Made by a program: the position numbers and the translations under genes
The notes under the pieces: generated by a model
Told to the model about the DNA's origin: nothing
The model's database searches: none
The model's input: only the letters and a program-made list of their open reading frames with translations
Shown: positions 8,663-17,617 of the stretch, piece by piece
Numbering within the stretch: the first letter of the stretch is position 1
Layout of the letters: each line of letters starts with the position of its first letter
NCBI RefSeq assembly: GCF_019049255.1
Contig: NZ_JAGMUJ010000084.1
Span: forward strand, 210,397 to 274,396
Length of the DNA: 64,000 nucleotides
Origin: Streptomyces sp. AC558_RSS880
GTDB taxonomy: Bacteria; Actinomycetota; Actinomycetes; Streptomycetales; Streptomycetaceae
Direction of reading: 5' to 3'

Positions 8663-8919
8663 CGCGGGCGACGCGCGCCCGCGCAGGCGGATCGTCCTCC
8701 CTGCGGAGGGGCGGGACCGGTCGCCGCGGCCGCACGGACCGCACTCGACGACGTTCCCGGCGAGGGCCGCCGTCGGGGACCTCGCGACCGCCCTGCGGCC
8801 CGGAGTCCGTGCGGCGGACCCGGGTCGCCGCCGAGGACGGCACCGTACGCGCGGACGCCCTCCCTGCGGACAGCCGCTCTCGCGGCGGCCGCGAAGGTGC
8901 TTCCGGCGGATCCGCCGGG

Positions 8920-10062
8920 TCACACGGGCGACATGCGGGCGAGTGCGGCCACCCGGGCCAGTACGTCCCCCCGGAACAGCTCCCGCCCGCGGGCGATCCG
9001 GCGGTCCCGGTGGGCGCCGTCCGCCGACAGCCGCCGCAGTGCGCACAGCAGCGTGTCGGCGTCCACGGCGATCTCCGAGACGCCGAGCGCCGCCATCCGG
9101 CGTACGCCCTCCGCGCCGTGGCCGGGCAGCGGCCGGTAGCCCACCACGGGCAGCCCGGAGGCCAGGGCCTGTACGGCGGTCTGGCCGGCGGCGTTGTCGA
9201 CCAGGACACGGGCCGCGCGCAGCAGGCCGGGCATGTCGGTGACCCAGTCCGGTACGAGCGTGCCCGGCAGCCCGGCCAGGCGGGCCCGCAGGCGTTCGTT
9301 CCGGCCGCACAGCACGATCGGGAGGAAACCGGCGGCGGCGAGCAGCCGGGCGGTCCCGTCCAGCTCCGAAGCCGCGCCCCAGGCGCCGGCGGACAGCACG
9401 ACGGGCGGGCGTCCGGGGGCGCACCGCTCGAAGCGCCGCCGCCATTCCGCGGCTCCGGCGGCCGGCGCGAAGAAGCCTGGCGCCACGACCGGTCCGGTCG
9501 TCTCGACGGGCGTCGTGACGCGCCGGCCCACGTCCCGCGCGGCGTCGTCGGTGAGGCAGAGGTACAGGTCGTTGCCGGGATGGAGCCACTGCCGGTGGAC
9601 GGCGAAGTCGGTCATGAAGACGGCGCTCGGGGACCGCAGTCGCCCGTGGGCCCTCAGATGACCGGTCAGCTGAGCGGCCAGATGGAAGACGGGGACCACC
9701 ACGTCGGCGCCCGTGCGCTCCGCGAGATCCGTCAGACGGCGGCCCGCCAGCCGGGCGAGGGGGATGCCGCTGGGACGGTGCCGCGGACCGGGGCGCAGCA
9801 GCGCGCGGTAGAGGCCCGCGTACGCCCAGGGGAAGTGTCGTACCGACGCCTGGTAGAAGAGGCGCAGCCCGGTCCCGAGACCGTACGGAAGCAGCCGCAG
9901 GAAGTCCACGACCTGCGCGTCGTGGCCCTGTTCCCGGGCGCGGCGAGCGAGTTCGCGGGCCACCGTGTCGTGGCCGGCCCCCATGCTCGCGCTGACGATC
10001 AGCAGTCGCGGCCTGCCGTCCGCCGGCACGTTCCGGCGGGGCCACGGAGACGGTGAGTGCAC
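8920..10062 (-). CDS. MGDG-synthase-like glycosyltransferase (GT28 type)
   Basis: A 380-residue cytoplasmic protein. The N-terminal domain opens with RLLIVSASMGAGHDTVAREL, the glycine/histidine motif of monogalactosyldiacylglycerol synthase-like enzymes. The C-terminal Rossmann domain has a segment beginning WVTDMPGLLRAARVLVDNAAG and continuing QTAVQALASGLPVVGYRPLPGH, which binds the nucleotide-sugar in GT28 enzymes (MurG relatives). It probably glycosylates a lipid acceptor at the membrane. I chose the GTG at 10062; AAGGAG lies about 12 bases upstream, rather far. It is convergent with the YihY-like gene and divergent from the DMT permease and deacetylase, so this stretch may be an envelope-modification cluster. 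Confidence 0.82.
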   Translation of the reverse strand: MHSPSPWPRRNVPADGRPRLLIVSASMGAGHDTVARELARRAREQGHDAQVVDFLRLLPYGLGTGLRLFYQASVRHFPWAYAGLYRALLRPGPRHRPSGIPLARLAGRRLTDLAERTGADVVVPVFHLAAQLTGHLRAHGRLRSPSAVFMTDFAVHRQWLHPGNDLYLCLTDDAARDVGRRVTTPVETTGPVVAPGFFAPAAGAAEWRRRFERCAPGRPPVVLSAGAWGAASELDGTARLLAAAGFLPIVLCGRNERLRARLAGLPGTLVPDWVTDMPGLLRAARVLVDNAAGQTAVQALASGLPVVGYRPLPGHGAEGVRRMAALGVSEIAVDADTLLCALRRLSADGAHRDRRIARGRELFRGDVLARVAALARMSPV

Positions 10063-10314
10063 GGGGTGGTGTGTCTCCTTCCACCGCGCCGGTGAAACAC
10101 GCTTTCCCGCGTTTCGGCGGCCGGGCCGGGGATACTCCGGGGTCCCCCTCCCCGCCGGACGCCGGGAGCGGCCGCGGACGGCGGTCTCCCGGGCGTTCAC
10201 CCTCGCAGCCGAGGTGCAGGCCCATGTCCCACGCTTCCCCCACCGGCCCGGCCGACGCGGTGCCGGGCCCCTACCGGCGGCTCGCCGCCGTGTTCGGCTG
10301 AACGGCGTCGCGTC

Positions 10315-11217
10315 GTGCTGGTCGTCGTCCTGGCCCTGCTGGCGGCGCTGTCCAACGCCGCGGCCTCGGTACTGCAGCGGCGGGCCGCGGCGGACGAACC
10401 GGAGGGCGGCGCGGGCGTGCGCCAGGCCGTCCGCTGGCTCGGGCGTGTGCTGCGGCGGCCCTACTGGGTCGCGGGTGCCGGGATGCTGGCGCTGTCGACC
10501 GTTCTGCAGGCGGCGGCTCTGGGCGTGGGCAGTCTCGCGCTGGTCCAGCCGCTGATGGCCGCCGAGCTGCTGTTCACCCTCGTCGTCGGCAGCGTGGTCT
10601 TCCACCGTCGTCCGGACCACAGGACCTGGCTGGCGTTCGTCGCCCTGGCCACCGGGCTGGCGGCGTTCCTGACCTCGGTCGCTCCGGCCGCCGGCCGGTC
10701 CACGGCCTCCGCGGAGCGGTGGACCGTGGCCGCGGGGGCGGTGCTGGGTGCCGTGGTGGCGCTGGTGGTGACGGCCCGCGCGGTGCGGGGCGCACCGCGC
10801 GCGGGGTTGCTGGGGCTGGCGTCCGCCGTGTCGTTCTCCCTGACGGCGGCGTTGCTCAAGGAAGTGACCGGCAGGATTCCGGACGGGGTGGGCGCCGTGC
10901 TGGGGACGTGGCCCGTGTACGCCACCGCCGCCGCCGGAGCCGTCGCCTTCCTGTTGCTCCAGGGCGCGTTCCGGGCCGGGACGCTGGCGGCGTCCCAGCC
11001 CGCCCTGACCCTCGGTGACGCGCTGACGAGCGTGGCGCTGGGGTGGGCGCTGTTCGGAGAGCAGATCACGCTCGGTGTGCGGGTGGTGCCCGCGGTGATC
11101 GGCGTGGCGCTCATGGGGGCGGGGACGGCGGGGCTGGCCCGCGCCCCGTCGGTCTCCGGACACTGGGACGCGGCGTCGCGGAACCCGGGCGACGACGTGC
11201 CCCGGCCGGTGTCGTAG
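10315..11217 (+). CDS. DMT superfamily permease (EamA/NIPA-like)
   Basis: A 300-residue membrane protein starting at a GTG with hydrophobic segments across nearly its full length (LVVVLALLAALSNAAASVLQ, WVAGAGMLALSTVLQAAALG, LVQPLMAAELLFTLVVGSVV and others), consistent with 9-10 helices. LALVQPLMAAELLFTLVVG and ASQPALTLGDALTSVALGW are the two repeat halves expected for a drug/metabolite transporter with internal duplication. It ends 39 bases before the deacetylase, so the two form a unit. The substrate is unknown; lipid- or sugar-linked precursors would suit the neighbours. Confidence 0.82.
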   Translation: MLVVVLALLAALSNAAASVLQRRAAADEPEGGAGVRQAVRWLGRVLRRPYWVAGAGMLALSTVLQAAALGVGSLALVQPLMAAELLFTLVVGSVVFHRRPDHRTWLAFVALATGLAAFLTSVAPAAGRSTASAERWTVAAGAVLGAVVALVVTARAVRGAPRAGLLGLASAVSFSLTAALLKEVTGRIPDGVGAVLGTWPVYATAAAGAVAFLLLQGAFRAGTLAASQPALTLGDALTSVALGWALFGEQITLGVRVVPAVIGVALMGAGTAGLARAPSVSGHWDAASRNPGDDVPRPVS

Positions 11218-11256
11218 CCGTCGCGGCCGCCTCGTGCGGAAAGGAGCCGGAAGCCG

Positions 11257-12003
11257 ATGTCCACGCCTCCCGCCCACTCCCCCGCCCGGCGCGCGGCGGT
11301 GGCGCTGGCTCCCGTCGCCGCCGTCGCCGCGGCGCACATCGCCCCGGCCGCGACCTGGCTGCCCGTGGTGCGCCGTCGTCTCCCGCGCCTCGCCGGTGTC
11401 GGGCACCCCGCCCATGTCGCCCTGACCTTCGACGACGGGCCCGACCCCGGGTCCACCCCGTGCTTCCTCGACGCCCTGGAGGAACTCGGGGTCCGGGCGA
11501 CCTTCTTCGTGCTGGGCGACGCCGCCGTACGGCATCCCTCCGTGGTGCGCGAGACCGTCCGCCGCGGGCACGAACTGGCCGTGCACGGCTGGAGCCACGA
11601 CCGTCCCTGGCTGCCGGCCCCGGCGGACGAGGCGCGCGCTCTGCTGCGGGCGGCCGACGCGGTGCGGGAGCTGACGGGCCGGCGCCCCCGCTGGTACCGC
11701 CCGCCCTACGGCATCCTCACCTCCGGGCGCTGGGCGGCCGCCCGTACGGCGGGCCTGCGGCCGGTGCTGTGGACCGCCTGGGGCAGGGACTGGACGGCCG
11801 GGGCCACCTCGGCATCGGTGCGGTCGGCCGTCGCGGCCGGGCTGCGCGGGGGCGGCACCGTCCTCCTGCACGACTCGGACCGGATGTCGGCCCCGGACTG
11901 CTGGCGGGCCGCGCTGGGCGCCCTGCCCGGCATCGTGAACGGCTGCCGGGAGGCGGGCCTGTCGGTCGGCACGCTCTCCGGACACGGGATACTCCCGCGC
12001 TGA
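11257..12003 (+). CDS. Polysaccharide deacetylase (NodB-type carbohydrate esterase 4)
   Basis: A 248-residue protein with an N-terminal membrane segment (RRAAVALAPVAAVAAAHIAP), so it is exported or anchored. NodB motif 1 is TFDDGPDP (Asp59, Asp60), motif 2 is HGWSH (His110, His114), motif 3 is YRPPYG, and the late LLHDSD supplies the last catalytic histidine. Together these form the metal-dependent deacetylase site, acting on N- or O-acetyl groups of cell-wall or extracellular polysaccharide. AAGGAG is 12 bases upstream of the ATG. It is the second gene after the DMT permease. The segment after motif 2 (DRPWLPAP) is typical of small actinomycete members. Confidence 0.9.
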   Translation: MSTPPAHSPARRAAVALAPVAAVAAAHIAPAATWLPVVRRRLPRLAGVGHPAHVALTFDDGPDPGSTPCFLDALEELGVRATFFVLGDAAVRHPSVVRETVRRGHELAVHGWSHDRPWLPAPADEARALLRAADAVRELTGRRPRWYRPPYGILTSGRWAAARTAGLRPVLWTAWGRDWTAGATSASVRSAVAAGLRGGGTVLLHDSDRMSAPDCWRAALGALPGIVNGCREAGLSVGTLSGHGILPR

Positions 12004-12317
12004 GCCACCCGGGCGGCAGCCTCCCGTGCCGGGCAGGTCGCGGTGGGCCGACCGCGTGGGCGACGCGGGGCGCCGGCCCCTCCGGAACGCGCACGCCGCG
12101 CCGTCGACGAGTTCCTGGCCCGGCGGTCATGTCTCGTGCCGCTCCCGTATCTGGATGCCCTTGCGACACATTGGGCGTAGTGTCCGCATATGGGCGATGT
12201 CCGGTGCGGCCGGTGTGACGCACCCTTGCCGGGGCCGGTGGTGCACGGCATCCGGTACCGCGTGTCCGGCGCACCGGCAGCCGGCTGGGAAGTCCGCGAG
12301 GTTCGGGTGGGCGGCTG
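12004..12317. other. Intergenic gap
   Basis: These 314 bases separate the deacetylase from the phosphatase gene. No coding frame with convincing residue content was seen, and no clear hairpin or palindrome. The phosphatase promoter must lie here; its true start may also be upstream of 12318. Confidence 0.5.
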
Positions 12318-14381
12318 ATGGAAACCGCGATGGCTGCCGTGGTGCGCGAGAGCGGCGCGTACGGCGGACTGCTGTACGTGCTGCCGCCGGGCGAGGACGC
12401 TCTGTGGCTGGTCATGGTGGCAGGGGCCCCGCACGAGCTCGCGACTCCGTGGCGGCGGGTCGCGCTGAACGATCCGATGCCGGTGGCGGACGCCGTGCGC
12501 GAGCGGCGCCTGGTGTGGGTCTGCGGGCAGGAGGAGATGGCGCGCCGGTACCCGAGGCCGGCCCTCGTGCTGCCGTACGACTTCGCGCTGTCGGCCGCCC
12601 CGGTCACTTCGGGCGACGGGGTCCGGGGCGGGCTGGTGCTGCTGTGGCCCGGGGACCGTCCGTCGTGGCTGAGCCACGCCGAGCGCGATGCCATCGAGTC
12701 GGGCTGCCACCGCCTGGGCGGTCTCCTCCAGCAGTCCACGGACCGCGGCGACCCGCTGCTGCCCGCCGACCGGCCGCGGACCCTGCCGCAGCCGGCCGGG
12801 CGCACCGTCCCGCCCGGTGAGGCGGCGGCGCACACGGCGTTCATCGACCGCCTGCCCGGCGGGTCCTGCGCGCTGGACATGAACGGACGCCTCACCTTCG
12901 TCACGCCCGCCGCCGCCGACCTCCTCGGCCGCGATCCGGACGACCTGGTGGGTGCCCTGCCGTGGGAGGCGCTGCCGTGGATGGACGTCCCCCAGGTCGA
13001 GGACCGCTACCGGGCCGCGCTGGTCAGCCGTCGGCCGCAGGCGTTCACCGTCCTGCGTCCCCCGGACGTGGGGCTGTCCTTCGAGCTGTACCCGGACCCC
13101 TCCGGCATCAGCGTCCGCATCACCGGCACCGACCCGTCCGAGGGCGCTCCCCCGCCGCCCTCCGTGCCGGCCGCGGGTCCCAGCCGCGCCACCCTGCTGT
13201 ACCACCTGATGCATCTGGCCGCCACCCTGACCGAGGCCGTCGGCGTGCAGGACGTGGTCGACCAGGCCGCCGACCAGCTCATGCCCGCCCTCGGCGCACA
13301 GGGCATGGTGCTGATGACCTCCGAGGACGGCCGTCTGAAGATCCTCGGTTACCGCGGCTACCGCGCCGAGGTCATGGACCGCTTCGACGCCGTCCCCCTG
13401 AGTCTGGACATCCCCGCCACGAGGGTCCTGACCTCCGGCGTCCCGGACTTCTTCACGACCTTCGCCGACCTCCACCGCGCCTACCCGGCGACCGTGCACG
13501 AGGACGGGATGGAGGCATGGGCCTTCCTGCCGATGATCGCCTCCGGCCGCCCCATCGGCTCCGTCCTCCTCGCCTACCGGAGACCCCGCGTCTTCCCGCC
13601 CGGCGAACGCTCCGTACTCACCTCCCTGGCCGGCCTGGTCGGGCAGGCCCTGGACCGCGCCCGCCTCTACGACACCAAACACGACCTCGCCCACCGCCTG
13701 CAGTCCGCCCTGCTGCCGCACACCCTTCCCCACGTCCCCGGCCTGAAGGTCGCCGCACGCTACCTCCCGGCAGCCCGGGGCCTGGGCATCGGCGGCGACT
13801 TCTACGACCTCATCCGCCTCGACGAGCACACCGCCGGCGCCGCCATCGGCGACGTGCAGGGCCACAACGTGGACGCCGCGGCGCTCATGGGGCAGGTCCG
13901 CACCGCCGTCCACGCCCACGCCACCGTGGGCTCGGCCCCCGACCAGGTCCTGGCCGGCACCAACCGCCTGCTCACCGACCTCGAGCCGGGCCTGTTCACC
14001 AGTTGCCTCTACGTCCACCTCGGCCTCGCCACCCACCTCGCGTGCGTGGCCACCGCCGGCCACCCACCGCCCTTGCTCCGTCATGCCGACGGACACACCG
14101 AACTCGTCCCGGTCCCGCCCGGCCTCCTCCTCGGCATCGAGCCGGACTCCCGCTACCCGGCCCTGGAGGTCCCCCTGCCGCCCGGCTGTGTGCTCGCCCT
14201 CTACACCGACGGGCTCGTCGAGGCCCCCGGAGTGGACCTCGACGACGCCACCGCGGCCCTCGCCGGGCTCCTCGAACGCGCGGACCCGACCGACCTCGAC
14301 GCCATGGCCGACACCCTCATCCGCCACGCCCCCACTCCCGGCGACGACATCGCCCTGCTCCTCATCAGTCCCGGTGGATGA
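12318..14381 (+). CDS. GAF-PAS-GAF-SpoIIE serine/threonine phosphatase
   Basis: A 687-residue cytoplasmic signalling protein. Roughly residues 5-150 form a GAF-like sensor, 175-275 a PAS domain (SCALDMNGRLTFVTPAAADLLG), 295-440 a second GAF domain, and 465-685 a PP2C phosphatase of the SpoIIE/RsbU class. The phosphatase metal motifs are visible: GIGGDFYDLIRLDE, IGDVQGHNVDAAALMGQVRT, VATAGHPPPLL and ALYTDGLVEAPG, plus the final GDDIALLLI. Such proteins dephosphorylate anti-sigma-factor antagonists and so release SigB/SigF-type sigma factors. A sigma factor of that class is encoded at 6495, but no antagonist or kinase gene is adjacent. The exact start is uncertain. Confidence 0.9.
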   Translation: METAMAAVVRESGAYGGLLYVLPPGEDALWLVMVAGAPHELATPWRRVALNDPMPVADAVRERRLVWVCGQEEMARRYPRPALVLPYDFALSAAPVTSGDGVRGGLVLLWPGDRPSWLSHAERDAIESGCHRLGGLLQQSTDRGDPLLPADRPRTLPQPAGRTVPPGEAAAHTAFIDRLPGGSCALDMNGRLTFVTPAAADLLGRDPDDLVGALPWEALPWMDVPQVEDRYRAALVSRRPQAFTVLRPPDVGLSFELYPDPSGISVRITGTDPSEGAPPPPSVPAAGPSRATLLYHLMHLAATLTEAVGVQDVVDQAADQLMPALGAQGMVLMTSEDGRLKILGYRGYRAEVMDRFDAVPLSLDIPATRVLTSGVPDFFTTFADLHRAYPATVHEDGMEAWAFLPMIASGRPIGSVLLAYRRPRVFPPGERSVLTSLAGLVGQALDRARLYDTKHDLAHRLQSALLPHTLPHVPGLKVAARYLPAARGLGIGGDFYDLIRLDEHTAGAAIGDVQGHNVDAAALMGQVRTAVHAHATVGSAPDQVLAGTNRLLTDLEPGLFTSCLYVHLGLATHLACVATAGHPPPLLRHADGHTELVPVPPGLLLGIEPDSRYPALEVPLPPGCVLALYTDGLVEAPGVDLDDATAALAGLLERADPTDLDAMADTLIRHAPTPGDDIALLLISPGG

Positions 14382-14551
14382 CGCGGCGAAGAGGCGGCCG
14401 GTCTCCTCACCTCGGTCGGAACGGTCGGCGCCGCCCGCGGGCAGCGATCCGTGGACTGTCCCGCGAAGGGCGGCCCCAGCAGAGCGCGCTCACGGGGAGG
14501 GAGGGGCACCTCGCCCGCCTCCGTGGGGAGCAGGCGCCTGTCGAAGCGGGA

Positions 14552-15238
14552 TCAGCGTCGCAGCCATTCGTCGAGGAGCGCGGCTTCGGCCTTGCTGAGA
14601 TGGGGCAGTTCGGGCAGGAGGGTGCGGAAGGCCGCGACGACGGCCGCCTGGTCCCGGGCGGGGACAGCGGGTTCGTCCACGAGGACGGCGCGGGTGATCG
14701 CGTCGAAGGCGGCGTCGGCCAGGTGCGGGTCGCGTTGCTCCGGGGGCAGGGTCAGCAGGGTGTGGACGGTTCCGACCCCCGCCGAGCGGATGAGGTTGAC
14801 GGCGCGTTCCTCGCTCACCCGCAGCCGCCCGGCGGCGGCGATTCTGCGCACCCGTTCGGCGAGGACCAGCACACCCTTGACCTGCGCCGGGGTGTCGCGC
14901 GCGCGGGCCGGGTCGAGCAGCAGGCCGTAGACGTACGGGTGGGCGAGGCCGAAGCTGATCTGCGTGTTCCATCCGGCGCGGAGGTCCTCCACCGGGTCGT
15001 CCGAAGGCGCGGTGGCCTGTTTGCCCGCCACATGGTCGGCGAAGACCTGTTCCACGGCGGCGACCAGCAGGTCGTCCTTGCCCTGGAAGAAGCGGTAGAG
15101 CGCGGGAGGCTGCAGCCCGGCCTCCTGGGCCACGCGGCGCGTGGTCACCGCGGCGGGTCCCTGGTCGCGCAGCAGGCCGGCCGCGGCCTTCACGATGCGG
15201 TCCCGTGTGATGTCTCGCCGCTGCGTGTTCGGTGCCAT
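14552..15238 (-). CDS. TetR family transcriptional regulator
   Basis: A 228-residue regulator. The N-terminal domain (residues 8-55) is a TetR helix-turn-helix: RDRIVKAAAGLLRDQGPAAV, RRVAQEAGLQPPALYRFFQ, GKDDLLVAAVEQV. The ligand-binding part is all-helical and not recognisable further. It is divergent from the NmrA-type gene at 15432. The gap holds a TGTTATC/GATAACA palindrome (15273-15289) placed 35 bases from this gene's start, a good candidate for autoregulation and control of the divergent gene. Confidence 0.9.
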   Translation of the reverse strand: MAPNTQRRDITRDRIVKAAAGLLRDQGPAAVTTRRVAQEAGLQPPALYRFFQGKDDLLVAAVEQVFADHVAGKQATAPSDDPVEDLRAGWNTQISFGLAHPYVYGLLLDPARARDTPAQVKGVLVLAERVRRIAAAGRLRVSEERAVNLIRSAGVGTVHTLLTLPPEQRDPHLADAAFDAITRAVLVDEPAVPARDQAAVVAAFRTLLPELPHLSKAEAALLDEWLRR

Positions 15239-15272
15239 GGAGACGATGGTATCGCCCGTGCGTGACAGGCGA

Positions 15273-15289
15273 TGTTATCAACGATAACA
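15273..15289. promoter_or_regulatory. TetR-type operator palindrome
   Basis: TGTTATCAACGATAACA is a perfect 7-bp inverted repeat around AAC, AT-rich against the GC-rich background, lying between the divergent TetR gene and the NmrA-like gene. Confidence 0.75.
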
Positions 15290-15360
15290 CCGACCGAACC
15301 GCCATGCGCCCGCTTCCAGCTGCGGCGGGCCGGCCGTTTCCCCGATGCGCGCACACGCTT

Positions 15361-15410
15361 GCTTCCAATGGAAGTATCAGTGTTAACGTTACTTCCGTTC
15401 CATTGGAAGC
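15361..15410. promoter_or_regulatory. Nested inverted-repeat operator upstream of the NmrA-like gene
   Basis: The outer arms GCTTCCAATGGAA (15361-15373) and TTCCATTGGAAGC (15398-15410) are perfect complements. The inner arms GGAAGTA (15370-15376) and TACTTCC (15390-15396) flank a central GTTAAC. The whole element ends 21 bases before the ATG, so a bound protein would block the promoter. It is unrelated in sequence to the TGTTATC operator nearby, implying a second regulator. Confidence 0.75.
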
Positions 15411-15431
15411 ATCACTGGATGGGAGTCAGCC

Positions 15432-16307
15432 ATGCTGATCGTCACAGGGGCCACCGGCCGCCTCGGGACACTGATCGTCGACCGCCTGCTGGAGCGGACA
15501 CCGGCCGACAGGATCGGCGTCAGTGTGCGCGACGTGCGCAAGGCCGCCGGCCTCGCCGAGCGCGGCGTCCGAGTCCGGGCGGGGGACTTCACCGAACCCG
15601 GCGGCCTGAAGCACGCCTTCGAGGGGGCCGAGCGCGTCCTGATCGTCTCCGCGGCCATCCGGGGTGACGGCGCGTCGGCCGCCAACAGCGCCGCCGTCGA
15701 CGCAGCGCGGGAAGCGGGCGCCCGACGCATCCTCTACACCAGCCACCAGGCCGCCTCGCCCGCGTCGCTCTTCCCGCCGCAACGGGTCCACGCGGCCACC
15801 GAGGAGTACCTCGAGCAGCAGCACGTCCCCTGCACCGCCCTTCGCAACGGCTTCTACGCCGCCACCTTGAGCCACTACATCGACGCCGCGCTGGAGACCG
15901 GCACACTCGCCGTGCCGCAGGACGGCCCGGTGTCCTGGACGGCCCACGAGGACCTGGCGGAAGCCGCGGCCGTCGCCCTGACCGAGGACGGGGCGCTCGA
16001 AGGGATCACACCGCCGCTGACAGCCCCGCACACGCTGGACTTCGCCGACGTCGCCGGGATCCTCGGCCGCATCACCGGCCGGACCGTCACCCGGGTCGTC
16101 ATGGACGACCACGAGTGGATATCCGCGGCAGTCGCCGGCGGGATGCCCCGGTCGGCCGCGGAGTTCGCCCTGACGATGTTCACCGCATCGCGCAAGGGCG
16201 AGTTCGACGTCGTCGACCCGACGCTGGAGACCGTCATCGGCCACCCGGCGAAGACCGTCCACGAGGTCCTGGAGGCAGTCGTGCGCTCGCTGCGGTCATC
16301 CCGATGA
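15432..16307 (+). CDS. NmrA-like NAD(P)-binding oxidoreductase (QorB type)
   Basis: A 291-residue atypical short-chain dehydrogenase. GATGRLG at residues 6-12 is the dinucleotide-binding loop, and VSVRDVRKAAGLAERGVRVR supplies the arginine that favours NADPH. The middle has RILYTSHQAASPAS and the C-terminal half is the substrate-binding part (HTLDFADVAGILGRITGRTV). The closest family is NmrA / quinone oxidoreductase 2, proteins that reduce quinones or sense redox state. It is divergent from a TetR gene and preceded by two different operators, suggesting induction by electrophiles or quinones. That assignment is inference. Confidence 0.85.
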   Translation: MLIVTGATGRLGTLIVDRLLERTPADRIGVSVRDVRKAAGLAERGVRVRAGDFTEPGGLKHAFEGAERVLIVSAAIRGDGASAANSAAVDAAREAGARRILYTSHQAASPASLFPPQRVHAATEEYLEQQHVPCTALRNGFYAATLSHYIDAALETGTLAVPQDGPVSWTAHEDLAEAAAVALTEDGALEGITPPLTAPHTLDFADVAGILGRITGRTVTRVVMDDHEWISAAVAGGMPRSAAEFALTMFTASRKGEFDVVDPTLETVIGHPAKTVHEVLEAVVRSLRSSR

Positions 16308-16435
16308 CCCGCGGCCCGGCGCCCGGCGCACTCGTCGACGAAGGCGCGGAGCCCGCGGATCGGGCTCACGTGGGTGGCGGGGTGCCTCGATCGGGCGTGA
16401 CACGGCGACGGACCAGGCCGGGCGACCCGGCGTCC

Positions 16436-17539
16436 TCAAAGGCGTGGCACCCCACGGGACCCTGGCTCGTCGAGCCCGGACCGACCGTCCGTGAGGACGG
16501 AGAGGAGACGGTCCGCCGGCAGGGCCCGGGCCGTGTGGCCGTTGAAGCCGGTGGTCGTCCGCGCGGCGAGCAGGGAGTTGAGCACCGCCTCTTCGACGCC
16601 GTCGAGGACCGCTTCGAACAGCGGCCCCAGTTCGGCATCGGCCACGGGCCCGCCGGTTCCCGGTCGCGTGCCGAAGGCCACGGCGTAGTCGCCGCTGCCG
16701 TGGCTGTAGGCCGCGCCCGAGCGGGCGAGGGCGAACACCGCGCGGCGGGCCACGCGGGTGAGCTGCCGGGCGTCGAGAGGGGCGTCCGTGGCCACCACGA
16801 TCATGCAGGAGCCGGTCTCTCCTTCCGGTGCCGGACCGTCGGCTCCGAGGCCCACGGACTCGGGTGTGACGGTGCGACCCAGGACGCGCAGGGTGCCGCC
16901 GAAGTTCGTCTGCGCCAGGACGCCCGCCGTGAAACGCCGTCCTCCCAGGTCCGGCGTGCGTGAGGCGGTCCCGATGCCGGCCTTGAAGCCCAGGGCGACC
17001 GTGCCGGTTCCCGCGCCGACGCAGCCCTCGGCGACCGGCCCGTCGGACGCCGCGTCGAGGGCGGCCCGGACGTGCTCCTCGTGGACGGGCCGTGCGCGGA
17101 TGTCGGACAGGAGGCCGTCGTTGCACTCCCCCACGACGGGATTGAGGCTCTGCGCCTGCTCGCATCCGGGCCGTTCGAGCATCCAGCCGACGAGGGCGTC
17201 GGCGACGCGGAAGGCCGACAGCGTGGAGGTGAGCAGCACCGGCGTCTCCAGCGTGCCGAGTTCGGCGAGTTGGGTGGTGCCGATGAGTTTGCCGTAACCG
17301 TTGCCGGTGAACACCCCCGCGGGCAGCGGTGTGCGGGGGCCGACGGCATCGGGCACGACGGCGGTGACCCCGCTGTGCACGCCGGGGAGTCGGCGGACGG
17401 TGGTGTGGCCGACGCGGACGCCCGGCACGTCGGTGATCGCGTTCAAGGGCCCGGTGGCGGCGCGTCCGATGACGATGCCGAGGTCACGGGCCCGGCGCCG
17501 GGTGCCCGGCGCGGACGGTGGATGAGCCAGGTGTTCCAT
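16436..17539 (-). CDS. P1 family peptidase (DmpA-type L-aminopeptidase/D-esterase)
   Basis: A 367-residue Ntn-hydrolase. It begins with ARDLGIVIG and NAITDVPGVRVGHTTV, the standard DmpA opening, and contains the self-processing site GETGSCMIVVATDAPL: cleavage between Gly243 and Ser244 would expose Ser244 as the catalytic N-terminal nucleophile. Other conserved segments are GNGYGKLIGTTQLAELG, VVGECNDG and VALGFKAGIGTASR. It should act as an aminopeptidase or amidase on small peptides or beta-peptides in the cytoplasm; no signal peptide is seen. It is a single gene, with 128 bases of unassigned sequence between it and the NmrA-like gene. Confidence 0.92.
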   Translation of the reverse strand: MEHLAHPPSAPGTRRRARDLGIVIGRAATGPLNAITDVPGVRVGHTTVRRLPGVHSGVTAVVPDAVGPRTPLPAGVFTGNGYGKLIGTTQLAELGTLETPVLLTSTLSAFRVADALVGWMLERPGCEQAQSLNPVVGECNDGLLSDIRARPVHEEHVRAALDAASDGPVAEGCVGAGTGTVALGFKAGIGTASRTPDLGGRRFTAGVLAQTNFGGTLRVLGRTVTPESVGLGADGPAPEGETGSCMIVVATDAPLDARQLTRVARRAVFALARSGAAYSHGSGDYAVAFGTRPGTGGPVADAELGPLFEAVLDGVEEAVLNSLLAARTTTGFNGHTARALPADRLLSVLTDGRSGLDEPGSRGVPRL

Positions 17540-17617
17540 GAGGGTGGACGTTACGCGGCCCGCCCCGCCCGGGGGCGTCCCCGGCCCGGTCGTCGCTCGC
17601 CGCCGCGGGGCGGGGAG

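Noticed and set aside
16308..16435. Minus-strand frame VSPIRGLRAFVDECAGRRAAG as a regulator remnant
   Set aside because: A short plausible stretch resembling the end of a LysR-type protein, but too short and without start or neighbour support.
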